This document shows, in pieces, positions 8,654-16,339 of a stretch of DNA of 36,018 nt; position 1 is the first letter of the stretch, and each line of letters opens with the position of its first letter. The notes under the pieces were generated by a model. It was not told where the DNA came from. It made no database searches and saw only the letters and a program-made list of their open reading frames with translations. The stretch comes from BQJD01 sp965652415 (GTDB lineage Bacteria > Pseudomonadota > Gammaproteobacteria > Arenicellales > CAJQKF01). The position numbers were made by a program, and so were the translations under genes. The DNA is taken from assembly GCA_965652415.1 (NCBI GenBank), contig CBFGVH010000016.1, positions 1 to 36,018 of the forward strand, in the 5' to 3' direction.

Positions 8654-9420
8654 GGAAGGTCCACCCGGGCCGGCAGGCCGGCGACGAGGTCGTCGCGGTC
8701 GTCGTCGAAGTGCACGTCGATCAGCCATGTCCCGTCCTCGCGAGGCCGCATGGCCCCCACGACGCCGTCGAACACCTTCTCGCCCACGGACACCCGCGCC
8801 GGAGCGCGCGACGCCAGCGCGCGTCGGCGTTCGGCATCGACCTCGATCGACACCGCAAAGGCGCCGTGTTCGGCAATCACCGCCAGCACAGGCGCGGCCG
8901 TTGCCGCGTTGAAATACTCCCCCGTCGATGCCGTCGATTCGACCACCACGCCGTCGAACGGCGCCGCGAAGCGCGACAGCTCTTCGTTCAGGCTGGCGGT
9001 CGCCAGTGCCAGTTCCGCCTGCCGCGCCTCGGACTGTGCGCGCTGCATGCGCAACCTTGCGTGTTCCAGGTCGACCCGGGACAGCGATCCCTCGTCGTAA
9101 AGGATCTGCTCACGCTCGAATTCCTCTTCTGCGACGGCGAACTCTGAGCGCGACAGTTCGAGGCGCGATTGCGCGTCGGCCAGCTGCGCCCGGTAGAGCC
9201 CGGCCTCGATCACGGCAAGTTCGTCTCCAGCGTCGAAACGCAGCCCCGGCACGAGGAGGGACGACTCGAGCCGCCCGCTGACGCCGGCGCGTACCTCCAT
9301 GGTGGTACGCCATGCCAGGCGCCCGTCGAAGCTTTCCGCCGCCGCCCCGGGCGGCGCGGCCACGGCCGGCAAAGCCGCAATAACGGGGACGACCGCACGA
9401 ATTCGACGCCAGAAGGTCAT
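8650..9420 (-). CDS. Periplasmic adaptor (HlyD/RND membrane-fusion family), short form
   Basis: This looks like the periplasmic adaptor that joins an inner-membrane transporter to a TolC-like channel. The 256-aa product starts with a signal peptide (RRIRAVVPVIAALPAVAAPP). It then has a half lipoyl-type motif (VRAGVSGRLESSLLVPGLRF), an Ala/Glu-rich alpha-helical hairpin around residues 75-150, the returning half motif FAAPFDGVVVESTASTGEYF and a beta-barrel segment (IEVDAERRRALASRAPARVSV). Typical adaptors are 350-400 residues, and the C-terminal membrane-proximal domain seems to be missing or minimal. ATG 9420 overlaps the TolC-like stop (ATGA), and the end overlaps acyP. No inner-membrane pump of the ABC, RND or MFS type is encoded beside it. 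Confidence 0.85.
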   Translation of the reverse strand: MTFWRRIRAVVPVIAALPAVAAPPGAAAESFDGRLAWRTTMEVRAGVSGRLESSLLVPGLRFDAGDELAVIEAGLYRAQLADAQSRLELSRSEFAVAEEEFEREQILYDEGSLSRVDLEHARLRMQRAQSEARQAELALATASLNEELSRFAAPFDGVVVESTASTGEYFNAATAAPVLAVIAEHGAFAVSIEVDAERRRALASRAPARVSVGEKVFDGVVGAMRPREDGTWLIDVHFDDDRDDLVAGLPARVDLP

Positions 9421-10772
9421 CGCGTTTCCTCCGGGTTCAGGATAGCCAGCGGCCGACCCCGCATGGCGTCTATCCGCGCCCAGGTCAGGGCGCGCTCGTA
9501 GTGGACTCTGGCGGTTCGCCACACGGCCTCGGCCTGGCGCGCCTGGGAATCGCCGAGGTCGGCGCGGGCCTCGAGCTGGTACAGCGTGCGACTGCGGTCC
9601 AGGTACAGGTCGCGGTAAAGTTCGTTGACGCGCGCGGCCTCGGCTTCGACGTCCAGCTGCTGCAGCCGCTGGACCAGCTCGAGGACCTCCTGCCTCAATT
9701 CGTACTCCAGCATTCGAGCGTCGGCAAGGAGGCGGTGACGCCCGGCCTCGGCTTCGGCGATTCTCGCATTCTGCAAGGACTTCCCGCCGATCGGCACGCG
9801 CAACTTCAACCCGGCCACGAGCTCGTCCCGGTTGCCGGTCTCGAGCGACCATCGGGTCGCCTCGAAACCGGCCCGGAGCTCGGGGCGCGCCGCCAGCTCG
9901 CGAGCGCGGATCCGCCTTTCGGCGGCGTCGACGAGAATCCGGTTGAGTCGCACCAGCGGGTGGCGCTCCAGCACCTCGTCGACGATTTGCTCGTACTCGG
10001 GAGCCTCCCGCTCGTACACCGAGAGGTCGGGTTCGAGCACGGAAACCGCGAGCTCCCCGGGGCGCCCCATGGCGAGGGCAAGGCGGTTGCGCGCGCTGCG
10101 CTGGCGGTGGCCCGCGGCGGTTCGCGCCGCCAGCCGCCCTCGAAAGATGGACTCGAGTTCTCGTTCCTCGACCTCGGCGAACTGCCCGAACCGCTCGCGA
10201 CGCTCGCGCAGGCGGTCGTAGCGCAGGAAGGCCAGGGTCATGTCTTCGTCGTCCACGAAGTAGCGCAGGTCCGCCAGCCTGACGTCCAGGTAGCGCTGCA
10301 TGACCTCGATCCGGCCGAGCTCGGCTCGGTAGTCGAGGGCGAGGTCCGCGCCGGCCAGGCGAGCCTCGGCCGCCTCGACGGCAGCCTTCGAGCCGCCGAA
10401 GTCCGTGAGCAGCCGGGACAGGTAGAACGTCGCACGGCTGTCGTCCCGCAGGTCTCGCGACTCGACCGCGACCTTGTCCGCGGCGCGGGCGTCGAATTCT
10501 AGATAGGAGTCCCAGCCCCAGGCCGCTGCGGCGAGATCCACGTCGGCATCGGCGGCCATTCGCTCGGCAGCCGCAATCGCCATGGCCGGGTGATCGTCCC
10601 GGGAGAGCTTGAGCGCGAGATCGAGGGTGAGCGCCTCCGGCAGGGGTTCGGCGGAGCCGCCCGAGACGACACCGTCATTCACCCCGACGGCGTGGGCAAG
10701 CACCGGCGCGATCATGGCCGGAACAACTGCCAGCGCGGCGGCCAGCAGGCGGGCAAGCAAGCCCACGGCCAC
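9417..10772 (-). CDS. TolC-like outer membrane efflux protein
   Basis: The product fits the outer-membrane factor family, trimeric channels with a beta-barrel and a long periplasmic alpha-barrel. The 451-aa form has a signal peptide (LLARLLAAALAVVPAMIAPVLAHA) and two related coiled-coil halves rich in Ala, Arg, Glu and Leu. Characteristic pieces are LDLALKLSRDDHPAM at the start of the mature protein and LRVPIGGKSLQNARIAEAEA in the second half. The start is uncertain: the reading frame extends into the upstream gene, but the signal peptide begins at one of two GTG codons (10772 or 10766), 13 bases after the thioredoxin-like stop. No clear ribosome site is seen there, so coupling is likely. Downstream it overlaps the adaptor gene (ATGA). 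Confidence 0.85.
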   Translation of the reverse strand: MAVGLLARLLAAALAVVPAMIAPVLAHAVGVNDGVVSGGSAEPLPEALTLDLALKLSRDDHPAMAIAAAERMAADADVDLAAAAWGWDSYLEFDARAADKVAVESRDLRDDSRATFYLSRLLTDFGGSKAAVEAAEARLAGADLALDYRAELGRIEVMQRYLDVRLADLRYFVDDEDMTLAFLRYDRLRERRERFGQFAEVEERELESIFRGRLAARTAAGHRQRSARNRLALAMGRPGELAVSVLEPDLSVYEREAPEYEQIVDEVLERHPLVRLNRILVDAAERRIRARELAARPELRAGFEATRWSLETGNRDELVAGLKLRVPIGGKSLQNARIAEAEAGRHRLLADARMLEYELRQEVLELVQRLQQLDVEAEAARVNELYRDLYLDRSRTLYQLEARADLGDSQARQAEAVWRTARVHYERALTWARIDAMRGRPLAILNPEETR

Positions 10773-10785
10773 GGGGTGGACCGCG

Positions 10786-11316
10786 TCAGGACGACAGCCT
10801 GGCTCGCTTGAAATTGTTGAAACGCGTGTCCTTGTAGTGCCCATCGATGACGTATTCGCCAAGCAGCAGGAACTCCTCGATGTTCTTGACGGCCCCGGTG
10901 TAGCGCGCGAGGACGTTGCCCTCGAGATCGAAGAACACGAACACCGGGGTGGCACGCACGCGGTTGTGCTTCAGGGCGAAGTCCTTCTCGATGATGTCGT
11001 TGCCGCTGAAATCCACGATCGCCGTATCGCCTTCGGTGTTGAGGCTGATGATCCTGAACCACTCGCGGTAGAGGTCCTGGACCCGCGCCCGGTTCAGCAC
11101 GGTCTCCTTCATGCGCTTGCACCACGGGCAATCCTCGGTCTCGAACATGACAAGGATCCCGATCTTGCCCTCGTCGCGGGCCTCGGCAGCTTCCTCCCCG
11201 AGATCACCGAAGGTCTGATCAAAGAAATCCGCGGGGTTGCGAAGCTCCTCGGCGACGGCACCCGCCGGTGCGATGAGCAATGCCGCAAGGGCGATGCAGA
11301 AGAGGAAGAACTTCAT
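10786..11316 (-). CDS. Periplasmic thioredoxin-fold protein (CPWC)
   Basis: The 176-aa protein has a signal peptide (MKFFLFCIALAALLIAPAGA) and a thioredoxin-like domain with the redox motif C63-P-W-C66 in MFETEDCPWCKRMKE. The cis-Pro loop is visible as VRATPVFVFFDLEGNVLARY. It resembles SoxW-like or Thioredoxin_7-type periplasmic thiol proteins that reduce or oxidise partner cysteines. The start at ATG 11316 overlaps the yihY stop (ATGA), with AAGG close upstream; the frame remains open to 11433 without family resemblance. It lies between a membrane protein and a TolC-like channel, which suggests a redox or folding role for an exported partner; that role is inference. Confidence 0.88.
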   Translation of the reverse strand: MKFFLFCIALAALLIAPAGAVAEELRNPADFFDQTFGDLGEEAAEARDEGKIGILVMFETEDCPWCKRMKETVLNRARVQDLYREWFRIISLNTEGDTAIVDFSGNDIIEKDFALKHNRVRATPVFVFFDLEGNVLARYTGAVKNIEEFLLLGEYVIDGHYKDTRFNNFKRARLSS

Positions 11317-12134
11317 ACCTTGGTATCCGGCGCGCTCGAAGCCATGCCGTCGAGCCGTGCAGCATAGCGGCCCCCGACGAGTATCACCAACCAGGAAATG
11401 TAGATCCAGATCAGGAACACCGGGATCACCCACAACGCGCCGTACATCACCTCGAAGCTGTCGAAGGCGGAAACGTACCAGCCAAAACCGATTTTAGCCA
11501 GTTCGAACAGCACCGTGGCGATCACGGCGCCGACGAGGGAGTGCACGAACCGCGTCGGGCAGTTGGGCACCACGTAGTACATCATGGTGAACGCGAACAG
11601 TTCCAGCACGAACGGCAGCACGGCAACGAGCAGCGGAAGGACGCCGCCCGACGGCTCCGCCGCGAGGGCCTGGGTCAAAAGGAACGACGAGATCGCCAGG
11701 CTGGCGACAATGAGGATAGGCCCCAGTGTAAGAAGCGTCCAGTAGACGAGGATGCGCTGTCCGGCGGAACGCCCCGAGGTCACGCCCCACAGGCGGTTCA
11801 TGGCGTTCTCGATGGCGGCGAGAAGGAAGAGCGCGGTGACGAGCAGCGTGACGATGCCAATCCCGGTGAGCCGGGAGACCTGGTCGCTGAACTGATGGAA
11901 GTATTCGCTGACAACCTCGCCCGTGGCCGGTACGAAGTTGTCGAAGATGAACTCCTCCACCGTACCAGTCCAGGTTTCGAACACCGGGAACAGGGAGAGG
12001 ATCGACAGCGCCACGGTGGCCAGCGGCACGATGGCGAGCAGAGTCGTATAGGCGAGCGAGGCGGCGGAGAGGAGGAGCTCGGCATCGAATCCGAGCCGCA
12101 GCCAGTCCCTGGCTGATTCGATCTGTCGGCGCAC
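11313..12134 (-). CDS. yihY: YihY/BrkB-family inner membrane protein
   Basis: The family was once called ribonuclease BN by mistake and its real function is not established; it is a polytopic inner-membrane protein. The 273-aa product matches the E. coli YihY pattern as I remember it: LAYTTLLAIVPLATVALSIL, FDNFVPATGEVVSEYFHQF, ALFLLAAIENAMNRLWG, VYWTLLTLGPILIVASLAIS and YGALWVIPVFLIWIYISWLV. About six membrane segments are apparent. The start is GTG at 12134, which gives the usual short N-terminus but lies only two bases from the U-tract of the upstream terminator, with no visible ribosome site. Its stop overlaps the thioredoxin-like gene, making it the first gene of the five-gene unit. Confidence 0.9.
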   Translation of the reverse strand: MRRQIESARDWLRLGFDAELLLSAASLAYTTLLAIVPLATVALSILSLFPVFETWTGTVEEFIFDNFVPATGEVVSEYFHQFSDQVSRLTGIGIVTLLVTALFLLAAIENAMNRLWGVTSGRSAGQRILVYWTLLTLGPILIVASLAISSFLLTQALAAEPSGGVLPLLVAVLPFVLELFAFTMMYYVVPNCPTRFVHSLVGAVIATVLFELAKIGFGWYVSAFDSFEVMYGALWVIPVFLIWIYISWLVILVGGRYAARLDGMASSAPDTKV

Positions 12135-12136
12135 CG

Positions 12137-12166
12137 AAAAAAAAGGCCCCGTCAGGACGGGGCCTT
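12137..12166 (-). terminator. Rho-independent terminator after the LysM lipoprotein gene
   Basis: Read on the minus strand, AAGGCCCCGTC (12166-12156) pairs with GACGGGGCCTT (12153-12143) and is followed by a run of T to 12137. It lies 24 bases after the lipoprotein stop. The U-tract ends only two bases before the GTG of yihY. Confidence 0.93.
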
Positions 12167-12189
12167 GCGAATCCGGAACAGGGCTCGGC

Positions 12190-12636
12190 TCAGAGCGCCT
12201 TCGACAGGTAGTCGAGGTCCGACTGCTCGGTCGGGCCCAGCGACCACGCGCCGCGAGTCTTGGCGTGCTCGATCGCCTGTTGGACCTCGGCCTCGGTGAG
12301 GTCGCGCTTGATCTTCAGCTCCTGGCCGGGATAGATCAGGTCGGCGTCTTCGATCTGGTCGCGGTTGTGCTTGAAGATGAGCGGCCACTGGTAGGGATCG
12401 TTGTAGATCTGGCTGTAGCCGGAGATCCCCCAAAGGTGCTCGCCCGCCACCACGACGTGGATGTCGTCGGCCGGCGGAGCGGGTGCGGGTTCGGGGGCCG
12501 CGGCCGGAGCCGGAGCCGGAGCGGGTGCTGCTTCGGCAGTCGCCGGCGCCTGCTTGGCGCTGGCGCAACCGGCCAGCAGAATCGCGGAAACCAGCCCGGC
12601 AACGATGGCCTTGCCAACACCGTTGAATTCTTTCAT
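12190..12636 (-). CDS. LysM-domain lipoprotein
   Basis: The 148-aa product has a lipoprotein signal with the lipobox LLAGC, making C24 the lipidated residue. A Pro-Ala-rich linker (about residues 30-57) follows, then a LysM domain (about 60-109: HVVVAGEHLWGISG, YNDPYQWPLIFKHN, LIYPGQELKI) and a short helical tail. LysM binds peptidoglycan GlcNAc, so the protein likely tethers a membrane to the cell wall. After Cys the sequence is Ala-Ser, not Asp, which favours outer-membrane sorting. The start at ATG 12636 is supported by GGAGG 7 bases upstream; the open extension to 12840 is spurious. It has its own promoter and terminator, so it is monocistronic. The partner is unknown. Confidence 0.9.
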   Translation of the reverse strand: MKEFNGVGKAIVAGLVSAILLAGCASAKQAPATAEAAPAPAPAPAAAPEPAPAPPADDIHVVVAGEHLWGISGYSQIYNDPYQWPLIFKHNRDQIEDADLIYPGQELKIKRDLTEAEVQQAIEHAKTRGAWSLGPTEQSDLDYLSKAL

Positions 12637-12685
12637 CTCATAACCTCCACTTGCAAAGGTCCGTGTTCGAGTTCTTGATGGCGCT

Positions 12686-12714
12686 AGTATAAGGAAAATA
12701 TTCGCAATGTTAAA
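12686..12714 (-). promoter_or_regulatory. Promoter of the LysM lipoprotein gene
   Basis: On the minus strand TTTAAC (12714-12709) and TATACT (12691-12686) are separated by 17 bases, a good sigma-70 arrangement in an AT-rich patch. The start codon lies about 45 bases beyond the expected transcription start. Confidence 0.65.
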
Positions 12715-12845
12715 GCCTTCTTCAGCCCTGCTTTTCGGCCACGCCGGCGACCGGCTCCCGTAAACGCAGCCGCTCGCGTATGTTAGCATTGCTGGTTCGC
12801 AAGCGTTATCGTGTCCGCTCGTCGACTCATGCAGCTCCATTCCGG

Positions 12846-13208
12846 ATGAAAGTCACCATCTATCACAACCCCCGCTGTTCCAAGTCCCGCAAGACCCTCG
12901 CCCTGCTCGAGGAACAAGGCGCCGACATCGAGACGGTTGAGTATCTGAGGACCCCGCCCGACCATGCCACCGTCCGGTCACTCGCGAACCGGCTCGGCGT
13001 GGACGTGCGCGAACTCCTGCGCACCGGCGAGACGGAATACGCCGAACTCGGACTCGGCGACCCTTCCCTCGATGAGACGCGGCTCATCAATGCCATCGTC
13101 GACAACCCGATACTGCTGCAGCGGCCGATCGTCCTGTCCGGGGACAAAGCGGTGATCGGCAGGCCGCCGGAGAACGTCCTCGCGCTGTTCGACGAACGTG
13201 CCGGGTAG
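12846..13208 (+). CDS. arsC: ArsC/YfgD-type arsenate reductase-like protein
   Basis: The 120-aa product belongs to the glutaredoxin-dependent arsenate reductase fold. The N-terminus MKVTIYHNPRCSKSRKTL places the catalytic cysteine at C11. Other family blocks are YLRTPPDHATVRSL, RELLRTGE, a long LINAIVDNPILLQRPIVL and IGRPPENVL. The whole pattern is closest to E. coli YfgD, whose arsenate activity is presumed rather than central; no ars regulator or efflux gene is nearby, so a detoxification role is not assured. The start is ATG 12846; the open frame back to 12780 does not fit. wrbA follows after 45 bases, a pair I recall in Pseudomonas. Confidence 0.9.
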   Translation: MKVTIYHNPRCSKSRKTLALLEEQGADIETVEYLRTPPDHATVRSLANRLGVDVRELLRTGETEYAELGLGDPSLDETRLINAIVDNPILLQRPIVLSGDKAVIGRPPENVLALFDERAG

Positions 13209-13253
13209 TACGCGCGTGGTGAGCCCCGCGGTCGTGGCCTGACCGCCCGCGCG

Positions 13254-13841
13254 ATGGAAATCCTGGTCCTGTATTACAGTCGAACCGGAGCCGTGGCGCG
13301 CCTCGCGCGCTGCATCGCACGCGGCATCGAGTCGGTGGACGGGGCCAGCGCCCGGATTCGAACAGTCCCTTCCGTATCCCCGGTATCCGAGGCGGTGGCG
13401 CCTGAGATACCCGACCACGGCGACCCCTACGCCGAGATCGACGATCTCCTCGAATGTTCCGCGCTCGCCCTCGGCAGCCCCACCCGGTTCGGCAACATGG
13501 CCGCCCCGTTGAAACACTTCCTCGACCAGACCGGCTCGATCTGGCTGACCGGCGCAATGGCGGGCAAGCCGGCCGCCGTGTTCACCGCGTCGACGTCCCT
13601 CCACGGCGGCCAGGAGTCGACCCTGCTGTCGATGATGACGCCCCTTCTGCACCACGGCATGGTGCTGGTGGGCATTCCCTACACGGCGCAAGAACTCACG
13701 CAGACGCTGAGCGGCGGCTCGCCTTACGGAGCCAGCCACTTCGCGGGTCCCGACAACGACCGGCCCGTGGACGATGACGAGCAGGCGCTGGGTCGGCTGC
13801 TCGGTGCGCGGCTGGCCCGCATCGCGCTCAAGCTGGCCTGA
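13254..13841 (+). CDS. wrbA: WrbA-like NAD(P)H:quinone oxidoreductase
   Basis: WrbA proteins are FMN-binding flavodoxin-fold enzymes that reduce quinones by two electrons. The 195-aa length matches. The FMN phosphate loop is YYSRTGAVARLA (residues 7-18), and the family blocks GSPTRFGNMAAPLKHFLDQTG, FTASTSLHGGQESTLLSM and GGSPYGASHFAG are all present. The ATG at 13254 gives the expected MEILVLYYSRTG start. It is probably co-transcribed with the arsC-like gene and converges on hda with a 20-base gap, in which I see no terminator. Confidence 0.93.
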   Translation: MEILVLYYSRTGAVARLARCIARGIESVDGASARIRTVPSVSPVSEAVAPEIPDHGDPYAEIDDLLECSALALGSPTRFGNMAAPLKHFLDQTGSIWLTGAMAGKPAAVFTASTSLHGGQESTLLSMMTPLLHHGMVLVGIPYTAQELTQTLSGGSPYGASHFAGPDNDRPVDDDEQALGRLLGARLARIALKLA

Positions 13842-13861
13842 CGGACCACGGACGGCGCCGC

Positions 13862-14551
13862 CTACCCGATTCCCATCTCGCGCAGGAACGGGATGGTCAC
13901 CCGGCGGCCTTCCTCGAGGGACGACTTGTCGATGCGATCGAGCATAGCGAACAGGGCGCCGGTCTCGCGAGGCACGCGTCGCATCAACCACTCGACAGTG
14001 GCCGGTGCCAGTTCCAGGCCGCGCCGGTGCGCCTCCCAGCGAAGAGCCTCTGCTCGTTCCGGGTCGACCAGGGGGCGTAGCCGGTAGACGAGGCAGCCGG
14101 CCAGGCGCGAGACGAGATCCGGCAGTCGGATGCCGATGGCCGCCGGCGGACCCGCCGCGGCCGCAAGGAGCGATCCGCCCGACTGGCGGCAGCGCTCGAA
14201 AAGGTCGAGGATCGTACGCTCCAGTTCGGCGTCGCCGCCGAGGCGCTCGAGATCGTCGAGGCAGATCAGGCCACCGGCATCGACCTCGGCCAGCATATCG
14301 CGGCCGATGCCCGGCTCTCGCACCGGCAGGTAGGCGCTGGCGCGTCCGTCCAGGCGAGCGAGCGAGGCGGCGCCCTGCAGCAGGTGCGAGCGGCCGGTAC
14401 CTTGAGGCCCGTGCAGATAGACGACAAGCGACGAGCGCGCCAGCGCCGTCCGCCGCACCACGGCGAGGACCTCCTCGTTCGGCCCCGGGAAGAAATCGTC
14501 GAGATTGCGCCGAGGCGGGACCGGGAACGGCATCACAAGCTGGTCTTTCAT
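13862..14551 (-). CDS. hda: DnaA regulatory inactivator Hda
   Basis: Hda is a DnaA-like AAA+ protein that, bound to the loaded DNA clamp, promotes hydrolysis of DnaA-ATP and so prevents over-initiation of replication. The 229-aa product starts with a clamp-binding-like motif (QLVMPFP, residues 4-10). It has a Walker A loop (GPQGTGRSHLL, about 48-58), a Walker B segment (GGLICLDDLERL), a box VII-like VSRLAGCLVYRLRPL and a C-terminal lid (ALRWEAHRRGLEL). I chose ATG 14551; a GTG immediately before it would add one residue. A pgsA-like gene ends 27 bases upstream on the same strand, a plausible co-transcribed pair. Confidence 0.92.
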   Translation of the reverse strand: MKDQLVMPFPVPPRRNLDDFFPGPNEEVLAVVRRTALARSSLVVYLHGPQGTGRSHLLQGAASLARLDGRASAYLPVREPGIGRDMLAEVDAGGLICLDDLERLGGDAELERTILDLFERCRQSGGSLLAAAAGPPAAIGIRLPDLVSRLAGCLVYRLRPLVDPERAEALRWEAHRRGLELAPATVEWLMRRVPRETGALFAMLDRIDKSSLEEGRRVTIPFLREMGIG

Positions 14552-14578
14552 CACTCGGTTGCGCCGGGCGGGGTCGGC

Positions 14579-15127
14579 TCAGCGAGCGCGCCGACTCTCT
14601 TCACGAATGCCCCAGTACCACACGTAATGGGCGCCGCTGAGCACGGTCGTGAGCGTGACCGCGGCAATGAGCACGCCCACCAGCGGCATCACCGGCAGCC
14701 AGCCGGTGCGCTCCAGCAGCACGGCGATGACGAGGGTGATCTGCAGGAACGTGTTCACCTTGCTCACGATGCTGGGCCGCATCTGCACGCTGCCTTCCAG
14801 GTTCTCCAGGATCAGGTAGCCGCCGATGATCATGACGTCGCGAAATCCCACCAGGATCAGCAGCCAGAACGGGATGTCGCCGAGGATCGCCAGCATCACG
14901 TAGGCGCTGACGATCAACATCTTGTCTGCGATGGGATCGAGGATGGCGCCGAGGCGGGAAACGAAATCGAAGCGCTTGGCGATCCAGCCGTCGAGCCCGT
15001 CGGTGAGGCCGGCGAGGATGAACACGATCAACGCGCCCTCGTAAGCGCGATCCTGCAACAGCAGGATCATCACCGGCGTCGCCGCGATCCGCGCCAGCGT
15101 CAGGATATTGGGGATCTGCGATAACAC
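14579..15127 (-). CDS. pgsA: CDP-alcohol phosphatidyltransferase, PgsA-like
   Basis: Members of this family exchange CMP of CDP-diacylglycerol for an alcohol, here most likely glycerol-3-phosphate to give phosphatidylglycerol phosphate. The 182-aa inner-membrane protein carries the active-site signature from DGLDGWIAKR through LGAILDPIADK (about residues 43-69), with the four Asp residues in place; a Lys stands after the Ala where many members have Arg. Four to six hydrophobic helices are visible, including TPVMILLLQ, FWLLILVGF and LPVMPLVGVLIAAV. The start is GTG at 15127 without a clear ribosome site, so it is tentative. A different alcohol acceptor cannot be excluded. It is divergent from purM. 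Confidence 0.82.
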   Translation of the reverse strand: MLSQIPNILTLARIAATPVMILLLQDRAYEGALIVFILAGLTDGLDGWIAKRFDFVSRLGAILDPIADKMLIVSAYVMLAILGDIPFWLLILVGFRDVMIIGGYLILENLEGSVQMRPSIVSKVNTFLQITLVIAVLLERTGWLPVMPLVGVLIAAVTLTTVLSGAHYVWYWGIREESRRAR

Positions 15128-15292
15128 TGCCGGGAAAGGTGAGTCCAGGAGACGGGGTCGGCGCGAACCGCCGGGGTCGGGACTTTGCGCCGTGGGAAAG
15201 TTTCACGGCGCACCCTCCCGGCGCATCGATTACAATCGCCCGGCGCGGGCGCGATTACACCACATTTCTCCTGACAGTTCATCAACCGAGCC

Positions 15293-16339
15293 ATGCCAGA
15301 AAAACCCCTGCCGCCGATGACCTACAAGGAGGCCGGCGTGGACATCGACGCCGGCGATGCGCTGGTCGAGCGGATCAAGCCGCTGGCCGCCTCGACCTTG
15401 CGCGCGGAATGCCTGGGCGGTCTCGGCGGATTCGGCGGCCTGTTCCAGCTGGCGGCCCATCGCTACCGCGAGCCGGTGCTGGTCGCGGGGACCGACGGGG
15501 TCGGCACCAAGCTCAAGCTCGCCATAGAGCTCGACCGCCACGACACCATCGGCATCGATCTCGTCGCCATGTGCGTGAACGATATCGTGGTTTGCGGCGC
15601 CGAACCGCTGTTCTTTCTCGACTACTTCGCCACCGCCCGGCTCGATCCGGTACACGGCGAATCGGTGGTCCGGGGAATTGCCGAGGGCTGCCGCCAGGCG
15701 GGGGCCGCGCTGATCGGCGGCGAGACGGCGGAGATGCCCGGAATGTATGCCGCCGGCGACTACGACCTGGCGGGTTTCGCGGTGGGCGTCGTGGAGAAGG
15801 ACCGCATCATCGACGGCAGCGCCGTCGGTCCCGGCGACCTGCTCGTCGGCCTCGCCTCGAGCGGGCTCCACTCCAACGGCTTCTCCCTCGTGCGCCGGGT
15901 CATCGAACGTTCCGCAACACCCCTGGCCGAGCCGTTCGGCAACGCCACTCTCGGCGAGACGCTGCTCGAGCCCACCCGGATCTACGTGAAAGCAGTCCGC
16001 GCGCTGCTCGAAAGCGCTGCCGTCCACGGCATCGCCCACATCACCGGCGGTGGCCTGCCCGGCAACGTGGTGAGGATCCTCGGCGAGGGGTGCCGCGCCG
16101 TCATCGACGCCGAAAGCTGGGATCTGCCGCCGCTCTTCCAATGGATCGCCGACAAGGGCAACATTACCGCCGACGAGATGGCCAGGACCTTCAACTGCGG
16201 CATCGGCATGGTCGTGGCGGTGCCCCCGGCGCAGCTTGAAACCGCGCTGGCGGTGTTGGATGCCGCCGGCGAGCACGCCTTCGCCATCGGCCGAGTCGAA
16301 GCGGGCGAGCGGGGCGTGGAGATCGTTCGTGGCCCCTGA
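15293..16339 (+). CDS. purM: Phosphoribosylformylglycinamidine cyclo-ligase (AIR synthetase)
   Basis: PurM closes the imidazole ring in purine synthesis, turning FGAM plus ATP into aminoimidazole ribonucleotide. The 348-aa length fits. Family blocks in order: TYKEAGVDIDAGDALVERIK, the glycine-rich LGGLGGFGGLF, LVAGTDGVGTKLKLA, the DLVAMCVNDIVVCGAEPLFF active-site region, GGETAEMPGMY, and ASSGLHSNGFSLVR. The ATG at 15293 is preceded by no strong ribosome site; an internal ATG at 15317 would also leave the core intact. TACAAT at 15231-15236 is a possible -10 element. purN overlaps its end by 11 bases. Confidence 0.97.
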   Translation: MPEKPLPPMTYKEAGVDIDAGDALVERIKPLAASTLRAECLGGLGGFGGLFQLAAHRYREPVLVAGTDGVGTKLKLAIELDRHDTIGIDLVAMCVNDIVVCGAEPLFFLDYFATARLDPVHGESVVRGIAEGCRQAGAALIGGETAEMPGMYAAGDYDLAGFAVGVVEKDRIIDGSAVGPGDLLVGLASSGLHSNGFSLVRRVIERSATPLAEPFGNATLGETLLEPTRIYVKAVRALLESAAVHGIAHITGGGLPGNVVRILGEGCRAVIDAESWDLPPLFQWIADKGNITADEMARTFNCGIGMVVAVPPAQLETALAVLDAAGEHAFAIGRVEAGERGVEIVRGP

